Shown: positions 9,014-17,643 of the stretch, one piece after another
Layout of the letters: every line of letters starts with the position of its first letter
How positions within the stretch are numbered: position 1 is the stretch's first letter
From: RHKX01 sp046330285
Lineage (GTDB): Bacteria; Actinomycetota; Thermoleophilia; Solirubrobacterales; 70-9
DNA length: 64,000 nt
NCBI GenBank assembly: GCA_046330285.1
Contig: JAXLSX010000009.1
Location: 1-64,000 of the forward strand
Reading direction: 5' to 3'
The notes under the pieces: model-generated
Databases searched by the model: none
The model's input: the letters and a program-made list of their open reading frames with translations, nothing else
Told to the model about the DNA's origin: nothing
Position numbers and translations under genes: made by a program

Positions 9014-9334
9014 GTGTCAGCGATCACCGCAAGCAAGATCAGGATCCGGTTGAAGGCGTACGACCACGACGCCATCGACCGGGCCGCCAGCGAGATCGTC
9101 GAGACGGCTCAGCGCACCGGCGCGACCGTCTCGGGACCCGTGCCCCTGCCCACGTCCAAGAACGTCTACTGCGTGATCCGCTCGCCGTTCAAGGACAAGG
9201 ACTCGCGCGAGCACTTCGAGATCCGCACCCACAAGCGGCTGATCGACATCAACGACCCGACCCCGAAGACGATCGACGAGCTGCAGCGGATCGAGAACCT
9301 CCCCGCCGGCGTCGACGTGGAGATCCGCCTCTAA
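9014..9334 (+). CDS. rpsJ: 30S ribosomal protein S10
   Basis: A 106-residue S10, a head protein of the small subunit and also NusE in antitermination complexes. The diagnostic 'IRIRLKAYDHDAID', 'GPVPLPT', 'HFEIRTHKRLIDI' and 'LPAGVDVEIRL' are present. It starts at GTG 9014 with AAGGAA upstream. It is the first gene of the S10-spc supercluster, which runs without a break to secY. A stem-loop leader precedes it. Confidence 0.98.
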   Translation: MSAITASKIRIRLKAYDHDAIDRAASEIVETAQRTGATVSGPVPLPTSKNVYCVIRSPFKDKDSREHFEIRTHKRLIDINDPTPKTIDELQRIENLPAGVDVEIRL

Positions 9335-9338
9335 CACC

Positions 9339-9956
9339 ATGCCCGCGATCCTCGGCAAGAAAATCGGAATGACCCAGCTCTTCACCGAGGAGGGCGAGAG
9401 CGTGCCCGTGACCGTCATCGAGGCGGCCCCGAACCGCGTCACCGCCGTCCGCACCGACGACGCCGACGGCTACACCGCCGTCCAGCTCGGCTGGGACGAG
9501 GTGGCGGAGCGCAAGCTCACCAAGGGCCAGCTCGGCCATCTCGCGAAGACCGAGGCGCCGCCGCTGCGCCGCCTCGTCGAGTTCCGCGACTACGACGGCG
9601 AGGTCGAGATCGGCGGCGAGGTCACCGTCGGCGAGTTCGAGCCGGGCCAGAAGGTCAAGGTCTCGGCGGTCGCGATCGGCAAGGGCTTCCAGGGCACCGT
9701 CAAGCGTCACAACTTCGGCCGCGGCCCCGTCAGCCACGGCTCCCACAACGTCCGCGCCCCGGGTTCGATCGGCGCCAGCGCCGACCCCGCCCGCGTCTTC
9801 AAGGGGATGAAAATGCCGGGCCGGATGGGCGGCAAGCGCGTCACCCAGCGCGGCCTCGAGGTCTTCCGCGTCGACGCCGAGCGCAACCTGCTGATGCTGC
9901 GCGGCTCGGTCCCGGGCCCGAAGAACGGAACCGTGGAGGTGCGTACGGATGGCTAA
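9339..9956 (+). CDS. rplC: 50S ribosomal protein L3
   Basis: A 205-residue L3, one of the proteins that nucleate 50S assembly and reach the peptidyl transferase centre. 'ILGKKIGMTQLF' at the N-terminus and the central 'KGFQGTVKRHNFGRGPVSHGSHN' loop are typical, as is 'GRMGGKRVTQRGL'. The ATG is 4 nt after rpsJ. Its last codons overlap the start of rplD by 8 nt, so the two are translationally coupled. Confidence 0.98.
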   Translation: MPAILGKKIGMTQLFTEEGESVPVTVIEAAPNRVTAVRTDDADGYTAVQLGWDEVAERKLTKGQLGHLAKTEAPPLRRLVEFRDYDGEVEIGGEVTVGEFEPGQKVKVSAVAIGKGFQGTVKRHNFGRGPVSHGSHNVRAPGSIGASADPARVFKGMKMPGRMGGKRVTQRGLEVFRVDAERNLLMLRGSVPGPKNGTVEVRTDG

Positions 9957-10611
9957 CCCGAAGGCTGAGACGATCGGCAAGCAGGCCAAGTCCGACCTCC
10001 CCGAGGCGCTCTTCAGCGAGCCCTACAACGAGTCGCTCGTCCACGAGGCGGCCCGCGCCGACCTCAACGCCCGCCGCCAGGGCACCCACTCGAGCCTGAC
10101 CCGAGGCGAGGTCGCGATGACCGGCGCCAAGGCCTGGCGCCAGAAGGGCACCGGCCGCGCCCGCGTCGGCGCGCTCAGCGTCCCGCACCGCCGCGGCGGC
10201 GGCAACGCCTTCGCCACGAAGCCCCGCAGTTACACGGTCAAGGTCAACCGCAAGGCCCGCCGCAAGGCGCTGCGCTCGGCGCTCAGCGTCCACGCCGCCC
10301 GCGGCTCGGTCGCCGTGCTCCCGGCCGACAGCTTCTCCGAGCCCGCCACGAAGCAGGCCGCAGAGGGCCTCGCCAAGTGGGGCGGGGACATGCCGGCGCT
10401 CGTCGTCATCACCGGTGACGAGGCCGCCGCCGCCAAGAGCTTCCGCAACCTGCCGCGCGTCTCCGTCGTCACCGCCGAGGGCGTCGGCGTCGCCGAGATC
10501 GTCGGACACCGCTCGCTGATCGCCTCCGAGGGCGCTCTCGAGGTGCTCGAGGGCCGGGCCGGCGCCGTCGAGCGCGGCTCCGCCGCCGAGGCCGAAGGGA
10601 GCGACGACTGA
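9949..10611 (+). CDS. rplD: 50S ribosomal protein L4
   Basis: A 220-residue L4 lining the exit tunnel. The tunnel loop 'MTGAKAWRQKGTGRAR' and following 'HRRGGG' are conserved. The C-terminus has a short acidic tail rich in Glu and Ala. In other bacteria L4 represses its own S10 operon at the leader. The stem-loop at 8906-8964 would be the place to look for that here, but this is inference. It overlaps rplC by 8 nt and touches rplW (TGATG). Confidence 0.97.
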   Translation: MANPKAETIGKQAKSDLPEALFSEPYNESLVHEAARADLNARRQGTHSSLTRGEVAMTGAKAWRQKGTGRARVGALSVPHRRGGGNAFATKPRSYTVKVNRKARRKALRSALSVHAARGSVAVLPADSFSEPATKQAAEGLAKWGGDMPALVVITGDEAAAAKSFRNLPRVSVVTAEGVGVAEIVGHRSLIASEGALEVLEGRAGAVERGSAAEAEGSDD

Positions 10612-10901
10612 TGGATCCGCGCCAGGTGATCATCGAGCCGGTCGTCTCCGAGAAGAGCTACGCGCTGATGGCGGAGGGCAAGTACACGTTCCGCGTCAAC
10701 GACCGTGCCCACAAGACCCAGATCCGTCACGCCGTCGCCGAGATCTTCGACGTCGAAGTCGTCGGCGTCCGGACCTCCCGCGTCCGCTCGAAGCCGAAGC
10801 GCCGCGGAATCCACTCGGGCAAGACCCGAGGCTGGAAGAAGGCCATCGTCGAGCTCGCGCCCGGCAACCAGATCGAACTGTTCGAAGGAGCCGCGGAGTA
10901 A
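10611..10901 (+). CDS. rplW: 50S ribosomal protein L23
   Basis: A 96-residue L23, found at the tunnel exit where it docks trigger factor and SRP. 'VVSEKSYALMAEGKYTFRV' and the basic loop 'RSKPKRRGIHSGKTRGWKKA' are typical. The ATG overlaps the rplD stop and its own stop overlaps the rplB ATG, each by one base, giving tight coupling inside the S10 operon. Confidence 0.97.
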   Translation: MDPRQVIIEPVVSEKSYALMAEGKYTFRVNDRAHKTQIRHAVAEIFDVEVVGVRTSRVRSKPKRRGIHSGKTRGWKKAIVELAPGNQIELFEGAAE

Positions 10902-11746
10902 TGCCGATCCGCAAGACAAAGCCGACCAGCCCCGGACGTCGCTTCGCGACCTACCAGGATCGCGCCGAGGTCACGACCTCGAAGCCGAACAAGAAGCTGA
11001 CCAGCGGCAAGAAGAGCACCGGAGGCCGCAACTCCTACGGTCGCGTCACCGCGCGTCATCGCGGCGGCGGCGCCAAGCGCAAGTACCGCCAGATCGACTT
11101 CAAGCGGACCAAGGACGGTGTGCCTGCGAAGGTCGCGACGATCGAGTACGACCCGAACCGGACCACGTACATCGCGCTCCTGCACTACGCCGACGGCGCG
11201 AAGGCCTACATCCTCGCCCCGGCCGGCCTCAAGGTCGGCGACAGCGTCGCCTCCGGCCCGGGTTCCGACATCCGCGCGGGCAACGCGCTCGAGCTCGGCC
11301 AGATCCCGACCGGCACCGTCGTCCACAACGTCGAGCTCAAGCCCGGCCAGGGCGGCCGGATGGGCCGTGCCGCGGGCACCGCGATTCAGGTGGTCGCGAA
11401 GGAGGGCGAGATGGTCACGCTCCGTCTGCCGTCCTCGGAGATGCGGATGGTCCGCGCCGAGTGCCGGGCGACGATCGGCACCCTCTCGAACGCCGAGCAC
11501 CAGAACGTCACCGTCGGCAAGGCCGGCCGCAGCCGCCACAAGGGCAAGCGCCCGCAGAGCCGCGGTATCGCGATGAACCCGGTCGATCACCCGCACGGCG
11601 GCGGCGAGGCCCACAAGGGCCCGGGCGGCCACCCGAAGACCCCGTGGGGCAAGCCGACGCTCGGCTACAGGACCCGGAAGAAGAACAAGCAGTCGAACGC
11701 GATGATCGTCCGCGGTCGCCGGCGCGGCAAGAAGAAGGGCAGATAG
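10901..11746 (+). CDS. rplB: 50S ribosomal protein L2
   Basis: A 281-residue L2 close to the peptidyl transferase centre. It includes 'GRVTARHRGGGAKRKYRQIDF' and the signature 'NPVDHPHGGGEAHKGPGGHPKTPWGKPTLGYRTR', which contains the conserved His important for subunit joining. Length is normal and the C-terminus is Lys/Arg-rich. It is followed 7 nt later by rpsS. Confidence 0.98.
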   Translation: MPIRKTKPTSPGRRFATYQDRAEVTTSKPNKKLTSGKKSTGGRNSYGRVTARHRGGGAKRKYRQIDFKRTKDGVPAKVATIEYDPNRTTYIALLHYADGAKAYILAPAGLKVGDSVASGPGSDIRAGNALELGQIPTGTVVHNVELKPGQGGRMGRAAGTAIQVVAKEGEMVTLRLPSSEMRMVRAECRATIGTLSNAEHQNVTVGKAGRSRHKGKRPQSRGIAMNPVDHPHGGGEAHKGPGGHPKTPWGKPTLGYRTRKKNKQSNAMIVRGRRRGKKKGR

Positions 11747-11753
11747 GACTTAG

Positions 11754-12029
11754 ATGGGACGTTCAACGAAGAAGGGGCCGTACGTCGAGGAGCGCCTGCT
11801 GGCGCGAGTCGAGGCGATGAACAGCTCCGGCACCAAGCAGATGCTCAAGACCTGGTCGCGCCGCTCGACGATCTTCCCGGAGATGGTCGGCCACACGATC
11901 GCCGTCCACGACGGCCGTAAGCACGTGCCCGTCTTCGTCTCCGAGTCGATGGTCGGCCACAAGCTCGGCGAGTTCGCCCCGACCCGCACCTTCCGCGCCC
12001 ACTCCGGCAGCAAGAAGGAAGAGCGCTGA
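11754..12029 (+). CDS. rpsS: 30S ribosomal protein S19
   Basis: A 91-residue S19 in the 30S head, forming a complex with S13 near the A site. 'RSTKKGPYVEERLL', 'WSRRSTIFPEMVGHTIAVHDGRKHVPVFV' and 'GHKLGEFAPTRTFR' match the family along its whole length. The start is the ATG at 11754. Its TGA overlaps the rplV start. Confidence 0.98.
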   Translation: MGRSTKKGPYVEERLLARVEAMNSSGTKQMLKTWSRRSTIFPEMVGHTIAVHDGRKHVPVFVSESMVGHKLGEFAPTRTFRAHSGSKKEER

Positions 12030-12403
12030 TGGCGACCCGCGCTCCCGAGACCGACGCTCCCGTGGTCCACGCGAAGGCGCGCTACGTGCGCACCGCCCCG
12101 CGCAAGGTCCGGGTCGTCGCCGACCAGATCCGCGGCCTCGACGTCGAGACCGCGATCGCGCAGCTGAACTTCTCGCCGCGCGGCGCCTCCGTGCCGGTGC
12201 TGAAGCTCGTGAAGTCGGCCGCCGCCAACGCCGAGAACAACTTCGACCTCGACCCCGAGGAGATGCGGATCACCAGCATCTCGGTCGACGAGGGCCCGAC
12301 GATGCGCCGCTACCGCCCCCGGGCGCGCGGCCGGGCGACCCGGATCGAGAAGCGGAGCTGCCACATCAACATCGCCCTGACCCCGATCCCCGACGCCGAC
12401 TAG
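12029..12403 (+). CDS. rplV: 50S ribosomal protein L22
   Basis: A 124-residue L22 lining the exit tunnel. 'AKARYVRTAPRKVRVVADQIRG' begins the core, and the tunnel beta-hairpin reads 'DEGPTMRRYRPRARGRATRI'. A short Pro/Asp-containing N-terminal extension (about 13 residues) precedes the core. The start overlaps the rpsS stop by one base. rpsC follows after 16 nt with an AGAGGAACC ribosome-binding region. Confidence 0.97.
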   Translation: MATRAPETDAPVVHAKARYVRTAPRKVRVVADQIRGLDVETAIAQLNFSPRGASVPVLKLVKSAAANAENNFDLDPEEMRITSISVDEGPTMRRYRPRARGRATRIEKRSCHINIALTPIPDAD

Positions 12404-12419
12404 AGGAACCAGGACCACC

Positions 12420-13186
<767 letters not shown>

Positions 13187-13187
<1 letters not shown>

Positions 13188-13603
13188 TGCTGGCTCCGAA
13201 GCGCGTCAAGCACCGCAAGCAGTTCCGTGGCCGCATGCGCGGCTACTCGAAGGGCGGGACCCAGGTCACGTTCGGCGAGTACGGCCTCAAGGCCCTCGAT
13301 CGCGGCTGGATCACCAACCGCCAGATCGAGGCCGCCCGTGTCGCGATGACCCGCAAGATCAAGCGCGGCGGCAAGGTCTGGATCAACATCTTCCCCGACA
13401 AGCCGTACACCAAGAAGCCGGCCGAGACCCGCATGGGTAAGGGCAAGGGCAACCCGGAGGGATGGGTCGCCGTGGTCAAGCCGGGCCGGGTCATGTTCGA
13501 GCTCTCGGGGGTTCCCGAGGACCTCGCCCGCGAGGCGATGGAGCTCGCCGGCACCAAGCTTCCGATCAAGACCAAGTTCGTGACGAAGGGGCAGCACCAG
13601 TGA
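13187..13603 (+). CDS. rplP: 50S ribosomal protein L16
   Basis: From the ATG at 13187 this is a 138-residue L16 (normal length) that positions the A-site tRNA. It begins MLAPKRVKHRKQFRGRMRG, the family's conserved start. That fixes the start here rather than at the upstream in-frame codons inside rpsC. 'IEAARVAMTRKIKRGGKVWI' and 'RMGKGKGNPEGWVAVVKPG' are conserved. It overlaps the rpsC stop by one base and the rpmC start by four. Confidence 0.97.
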
Positions 13604-13809
13604 AGGGCGCGGAGGTCCACCAGATGGGCGACGCCGAGCTGGTCGAGGCGCTCAAGGAGGCTCGCCGCGAGGCGTTCAACCTGCGCCTGCGCAACGCCAC
13701 CGGCGAGCTGGAGAACACCTCCCGCCTCAACCTCAGCCGCCGCGACGTCGCCCGGCTGCTCACGGTCGCCCGCCAGCGCGGCATCGACCTCGACAAGGAA
13801 CTGAAGTAG
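13600..13809 (+). CDS. rpmC: 50S ribosomal protein L29
   Basis: A 69-residue L29 at the tunnel exit. I place the start at GTG 13600, which overlaps the rplP stop (GTGA). The earlier in-frame codons fall inside rplP. 'LVEALKEARREAFNLRLRNATGELENTSRL' and the C-terminal 'VARLLTVARQRGID' are characteristic two-helix L29 features. Four nucleotides separate it from rpsQ. Confidence 0.94.
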   Translation: MKGAEVHQMGDAELVEALKEARREAFNLRLRNATGELENTSRLNLSRRDVARLLTVARQRGIDLDKELK

Positions 13810-13813
13810 AGAA

Positions 13814-14545
13814 ATGGCCGAAGAAGAGAAGGATCAGAACGAAGAGACCGAAGCGGCTGCCCCCGAGGAGGCGCCCGAGGCCGCCGAGGAGCAGTCCGCT
13901 CCCGAGGCGGAAGAGGCCCCTGCGGCGGAGGAGGCTGCGGCTGAAGAGCCTGCGGCCGAGGAGCCCGCTGCCGAGGAGGCGGCTGAAGAGCCCGCCGCGG
14001 AAGAGCCGGCTGCCGAGGAGGCCGCCGACGAGCCCGCGCCCGCTCCCGCCGCCGCGGCCGAGGAGGCCGAGCCCGCCGAGCAGCTCTCCCCGAAGGAGAT
14101 CCGTCGCCGCAAGCGGTCGACCTTCACCGGCGAGGCCGGTCCCGAGCTCAGCACCGAGGAACGGATCGAGCGCCGGATCGCCGAGCGCAAGCGCAAGGCC
14201 GGCGAGCGCCGCCGCTACCGCCAGGGTCGCGGCGCCGCCCGCGCCAAGGCCGAGGGCAAGGGTTCCGGCACCGGCACCCCGGCGGCCGAGCGCGAGCCCG
14301 GCAACCCGAAGGTCCGCCAGGGCATCGTCGTCTCCGACAAGATGGACAAGACCATCACCGTCCGCGTCGAGAGCGCCCGTCGTCACCCCGCCTACGAGAA
14401 GGTGATCCGGAACTCGAAGATGTACCACGCGCACGACGAGCGCAACGAGGCCGGCGAGGGCGACACCGTCCGCCTGGTCGAGACGCGCCCGATGTCGAAG
14501 ACCAAGCACTGGCGACTGACCGAGATTCTCGAGAAGGCGAAGTAG
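13814..14545 (+). CDS. rpsQ: 30S ribosomal protein S17 with 163-residue N-terminal extension
   Basis: The S17 core lies at residues about 164-243: 'RQGIVVSDKMDKTITVRVES', 'HPAYEKVIRNSKMYHAHDE' and 'RPMSKTKHWRL'. Typical S17 is 80-90 residues. Here it is preceded by residues 1-92, an Ala/Glu/Pro repeat domain built from EEPAAEE-like units, and residues about 95-158, a strongly basic segment. The extension is in frame with no internal stop, begins with a clean ATG 4 nt after rpmC, and keeps the codon bias of its neighbours. So it is not an annotation error from a far-upstream start. Whether it is cleaved is unknown. Confidence 0.93.
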   Translation: MAEEEKDQNEETEAAAPEEAPEAAEEQSAPEAEEAPAAEEAAAEEPAAEEPAAEEAAEEPAAEEPAAEEAADEPAPAPAAAAEEAEPAEQLSPKEIRRRKRSTFTGEAGPELSTEERIERRIAERKRKAGERRRYRQGRGAARAKAEGKGSGTGTPAAEREPGNPKVRQGIVVSDKMDKTITVRVESARRHPAYEKVIRNSKMYHAHDERNEAGEGDTVRLVETRPMSKTKHWRLTEILEKAK

Positions 14546-14551
14546 GGCGAG

Positions 14552-14920
14552 ATGATCCAGCAGGAAAGCCGACTCAAGGTCGCCGACAACTCGGGCGCGC
14601 GCGAGATCCTCTGCATCCGCGTCAAGGGCGGGCATCACCGCCGCTACGCGAGCGTCGGCGACGTGATCACCGCGACCGTCAAGCACGCGACCCCGCGCGG
14701 CGGCGTCCGCAAGGGCGAGGTCGTCCAGGCCGTCGTCGTCCGCACCCGCAAGCAGATCGGCCGCGCCGACGGCACCTACATCTCCTTCGACGAAAACGCG
14801 GCCGTCCTGATCGACCCGCAGAACAACCCGCGCGGCACGCGCATTTTCGGACCCGTGGCCCGCGAGCTTCGCGACCGCTCGTTCATGAAGATCGTCTCGC
14901 TCGCGCCGGAGGTGCTCTGA
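14552..14920 (+). CDS. rplN: 50S ribosomal protein L14
   Basis: A 122-residue L14 at the subunit interface. It begins MIQQESRLKVADNSGARE and contains 'RKGEVVQAVVVRTRKQIGRADG' and 'GTRIFGPVARELRD'. These are near-consensus along the whole chain. It starts 6 nt after rpsQ, which in turn opens the spc part of the cluster, and overlaps rplX by one base. Confidence 0.98.
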   Translation: MIQQESRLKVADNSGAREILCIRVKGGHHRRYASVGDVITATVKHATPRGGVRKGEVVQAVVVRTRKQIGRADGTYISFDENAAVLIDPQNNPRGTRIFGPVARELRDRSFMKIVSLAPEVL

Positions 14921-15255
14921 TGGCGAAGTCGATGCGAATCCGCACCGAGGACCAGGTCCTGGTCACGTCCGGCAAGGACAAGGGCAAGCAGGGCAAGGTC
15001 ATCCGGGTCGACCCGAAGCGCCGCAGGGTGTTCGTCGAGGGCGTCAACATCGTCAAGCGCCACCAGCGCCCGCGGTCGATGACGGACGCCCAGACGGGCC
15101 AAGCTGGCATCATCGAGAAGGAAGGCCCGATCGACGTCTCCAATGTCGTCCTCGTCGATCCCTCCGACAACAAGCCGACCCGGGTCGGCGTTCGCACCAG
15201 CGACGACGGCGAGCGCGTCCGCTACGCGAAGCGCACCGGCAAGGCGATCGACTGA
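14920..15255 (+). CDS. rplX: 50S ribosomal protein L24
   Basis: A 111-residue L24, an early assembly initiator. The KOW motif 'VLVTSGKDKGKQGKVIRVDP' lies at residues about 13-32, followed by 'VFVEGVNIVKRHQRP'. Length is normal. The ATG overlaps the rplN stop. 19 nt separate it from rplE, with GAGGAA as the ribosome binding site. Confidence 0.97.
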   Translation: MAKSMRIRTEDQVLVTSGKDKGKQGKVIRVDPKRRRVFVEGVNIVKRHQRPRSMTDAQTGQAGIIEKEGPIDVSNVVLVDPSDNKPTRVGVRTSDDGERVRYAKRTGKAID

Positions 15256-15274
15256 CCGAGGAACCAATCACCTG

Positions 15275-16087
15275 ATGGAAGCTGCAACCCAGACACCCGA
15301 GAGCGCGACGCAGAGCCAGGCGGCTCCGCCGGCGCGCCTGCGCGAGCGCTACGACAGCGAGGTGCTCCCGGCGCTGACGAAGAAGTTCGGCTACTCGACG
15401 CCGATGTCGGCGCCGCGCCTGCTCAAGGTCACCCTGAACATGGGGATCGGCGAGGCGAGCCGGAGCAGCAACGTCATCGACGACGCGATCGAGGAGCTCT
15501 CGATCATCAGCGGCCAGCGCCCGAACCTGCGCCGCGCCCGCAAGTCCATCGCCGCCTTCAAGCTCCGCGAGGGGATGCCGGTCGGCGTCGCCGTGACGCT
15601 GCGCAAGGCGCGGATGTGGGAGTTCACCGACCGCCTCGTCTCGATCGCGATCCCCCGGATTCGCGACTTCCGCGGGCTCAACCCGCGCTCGTTCGACGGC
15701 CGCGGCAACTACACGATGGGCATCCGCGAGCAGCTGATCTTCCCCGAGATCGACTACGACTCGATCAGCGAGACCCGCGGTCTCGACATCACCTTCGCGA
15801 CCACCGCCGCGAGCGACGAGGAGGGCTTCGAGCTGCTGCTCGGGCTCGGCTTCCCGTTCGCCCAGGAGGGTCGCCCCGGCGGTAAGAGCCAGGAGGAGAT
15901 CGAGGCCGAGGAGGAGGAGCACCGCAAGGAGGAGGCCCGCCAGCGGGCCGAGGCCGAGCAGGCCGCCCTCGAGCAGCTCAAGGAAGAGAACCCCGAGGCC
16001 TACGAGAAGCCGGAGACCACCGACGAAGACGCCGAGGGCGACGACGCGGGCGAGTCCGGCTCCAACGACGGAGAAGAAGAGGAGTAA
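15275..16087 (+). CDS. rplE: 50S ribosomal protein L5 with acidic coiled-coil C-terminal tail
   Basis: From ATG 15275 this is 270 residues. The L5 core (about 22-198) binds 5S rRNA and shows 'LLKVTLNMGIGEAS', 'RRARKSIAAFKLREGMPVG', 'RGNYTMGIREQLIFPEI' and a normal end at 'GFPFAQ'. Residues 199-270 form an added tail. It is first a Glu/Lys/Arg/Ala-rich segment predicted to be helical, then an almost purely acidic end. Typical L5 is about 180-190 residues. The upstream in-frame start codons lie inside rplX and are rejected. The tail keeps the frame up to a TAATG overlap with rpsN. Confidence 0.94.
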   Translation: MEAATQTPESATQSQAAPPARLRERYDSEVLPALTKKFGYSTPMSAPRLLKVTLNMGIGEASRSSNVIDDAIEELSIISGQRPNLRRARKSIAAFKLREGMPVGVAVTLRKARMWEFTDRLVSIAIPRIRDFRGLNPRSFDGRGNYTMGIREQLIFPEIDYDSISETRGLDITFATTAASDEEGFELLLGLGFPFAQEGRPGGKSQEEIEAEEEEHRKEEARQRAEAEQAALEQLKEENPEAYEKPETTDEDAEGDDAGESGSNDGEEEE

Positions 16088-16272
16088 TGGCAAAGACGTC
16101 ACAACGCGTCAAGCAGGCTGCGGGCTCGAAGTTCAAGTCGCGCAACTACAACCGCTGCCGCAAGTGCGGCCGCTCCCGCGCCGTGTACCGGAAGTTCGGC
16201 CTCTGCCGGATCTGCCTGCGCGAGGCCGCCCACAAGGGCTACGTGCCCGGCATGACGAAGTCGAGCTGGTAA
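16087..16272 (+). CDS. rpsN: 30S ribosomal protein S14, zinc-binding type (type Z)
   Basis: A 61-residue S14 of the short zinc-binding form. 'CRKCGRSRAVYRKFGLCRIC' gives a CxxC-x12-CxxC zinc site at residues 24-43. Organisms that also encode a zinc-free S14 usually keep it elsewhere under zinc-responsive control; none is in this window. The ATG overlaps the rplE stop (TAATG). Confidence 0.97.
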   Translation: MAKTSQRVKQAAGSKFKSRNYNRCRKCGRSRAVYRKFGLCRICLREAAHKGYVPGMTKSSW

Positions 16273-16276
16273 CAAG

Positions 16277-16672
16277 ATGCTGACCGACCCCATCGCCGAT
16301 TACCTGACGCGCGTCCGCAACGCGCTCCGCGCCGACCATCCCGAGGTCGAGATCCCCGCTTCGCGCCTGAAGAAGGAGATGACCCGGATCCTGGTCGAGC
16401 AGGGCTACCTGACCGCGTTCGAGGTCGAGCCGACCAAGGTCGGCGAGTCGATCCGGATCCAGCTCAAGTACACCGAGGACCGCGACCCCGTCATCCAGGG
16501 CATGCGGCGGGTCTCCCGCCCGGGCCGGCGCCGCTACGTTCCCGGCTCCGACGTCCCGCGCGTGCAGGGCGGCATGGGCACTGCGATCATCTCGACCTCC
16601 GCCGGTGTGATGACCGGCCACGAGGCCAAGGAGAAGGGCGTCGGCGGCGAAGTGGTCGCCTACGTCTGGTAA
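16277..16672 (+). CDS. rpsH: 30S ribosomal protein S8
   Basis: A 131-residue S8, a central-domain assembly protein. 'DPIADYLTRVRNALRA' starts the chain, and the C-terminal 'TAIISTSAGVMTGHEAKEKGVGGEVVAYVW' carries the rRNA-binding signature. In other bacteria S8 represses the spc operon. It lies 4 nt after rpsN. Confidence 0.97.
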   Translation: MLTDPIADYLTRVRNALRADHPEVEIPASRLKKEMTRILVEQGYLTAFEVEPTKVGESIRIQLKYTEDRDPVIQGMRRVSRPGRRRYVPGSDVPRVQGGMGTAIISTSAGVMTGHEAKEKGVGGEVVAYVW

Positions 16673-16691
16673 CCGCACGAGCGAAACCTTC

Positions 16692-17225
16692 ATGAGCAGA
16701 ATCGGAAACAAGCCAATCGAGATCCCCGCGGGCGTCACCGTCGACGTCGCGCCGGGTCGCGTCACCGTGAACGGCCCCAAGGGCGAGCTCACCCAGGATC
16801 TGAGCCGCGACATGGAGGTCAAGGTCGACGACGGCGTCCTCACGGTGGCCCGTCCGACCGATCGCGGCGAGCACCGCGCCCTGCACGGGCTCACTCGCAG
16901 CCTGATCGCGAACATGGTCGAGGGCGTCACCAACGGCTTCGAGAAGCGCCTGCAGATCCAGGGCGTCGGCTACCGCGCGAAGGCGCAGGGCAAGGCGCTC
17001 GAGCTCTCGCTCGGCTTTTCCCATCCGGTCAGCGTCAAGGCGCCGGACGGGATCGACTTCGAGGTGCCCCAGCCCACCGAGATCATCGTCCGCGGGATCG
17101 ACAAGCAGCTCGTCGGCGAGACGGCGGCGCAGATCCGCCGCCATCGCCCGCCGGAGCCCTACAAGGGCAAGGGCGTCCGCTACGCGGACGAGCAGGTCCG
17201 CCGCAAGGTCGGCAAGCGGGCATAG
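16692..17225 (+). CDS. rplF: 50S ribosomal protein L6
   Basis: A 177-residue L6 near the sarcin-ricin loop. 'MSRIGNKPIEIPAGV', 'LQIQGVGYRAKAQGKALELSLGFSHPV' and the end 'PEPYKGKGVRYADEQVRRKVGK' are the expected conserved blocks. It starts 19 nt after rpsH. Confidence 0.98.
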   Translation: MSRIGNKPIEIPAGVTVDVAPGRVTVNGPKGELTQDLSRDMEVKVDDGVLTVARPTDRGEHRALHGLTRSLIANMVEGVTNGFEKRLQIQGVGYRAKAQGKALELSLGFSHPVSVKAPDGIDFEVPQPTEIIVRGIDKQLVGETAAQIRRHRPPEPYKGKGVRYADEQVRRKVGKRA

Positions 17226-17234
17226 GAGAAAGCA

Positions 17235-17588
17235 ATGGCAGTCAAGACCCAAGAGCAGAGAAGGCTGCGGCGCCGGCGCCGCGTCCGGGCGAAGATCCGC
17301 GGCACCGAGTCGCGTCCGCGCCTGGCCGTCTACCGGTCCAACCGCGGCCTCTACGCACAGCTGATCGACGACGACCGCGGCCACACCCTCGCCCAGGCGA
17401 GCTGGATCGAGCCCGACCTGCGTAAGCTCGACTCCTCGGAGCGGGCGAAGCGGGCGGGTGAGCTGCTCGCCGAGCGGGCGAAGAAGGCCGGCGTCGAGAC
17501 CTGCGTCTTCGATCGCGGCGGCTACCGCTTCCACGGACAGGTGGCCGCGCTCGCCGAGGGCGCCCGCGAAGCCGGTCTGCGATTCTGA
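17235..17588 (+). CDS. rplR: 50S ribosomal protein L18
   Basis: A 117-residue L18 that binds 5S rRNA together with L5. The N-terminus is rich in Arg ('RRLRRRRRVRAKI'). 'RPRLAVYRSNRGLYAQLIDDDRG' and 'FDRGGYRFHGQVAALAEGAREAGLRF' are diagnostic. Ribosome binding site AGGAGAAAG lies just upstream. rpsE follows after 55 nt, the longest gap inside this cluster. Confidence 0.97.
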   Translation: MAVKTQEQRRLRRRRRVRAKIRGTESRPRLAVYRSNRGLYAQLIDDDRGHTLAQASWIEPDLRKLDSSERAKRAGELLAERAKKAGVETCVFDRGGYRFHGQVAALAEGAREAGLRF

Positions 17589-17643
17589 CCAGCTCGGCGC
17601 GATCCGAGACCGAAACCGAGAACTGAAAGAGCCAAAGAATCCG

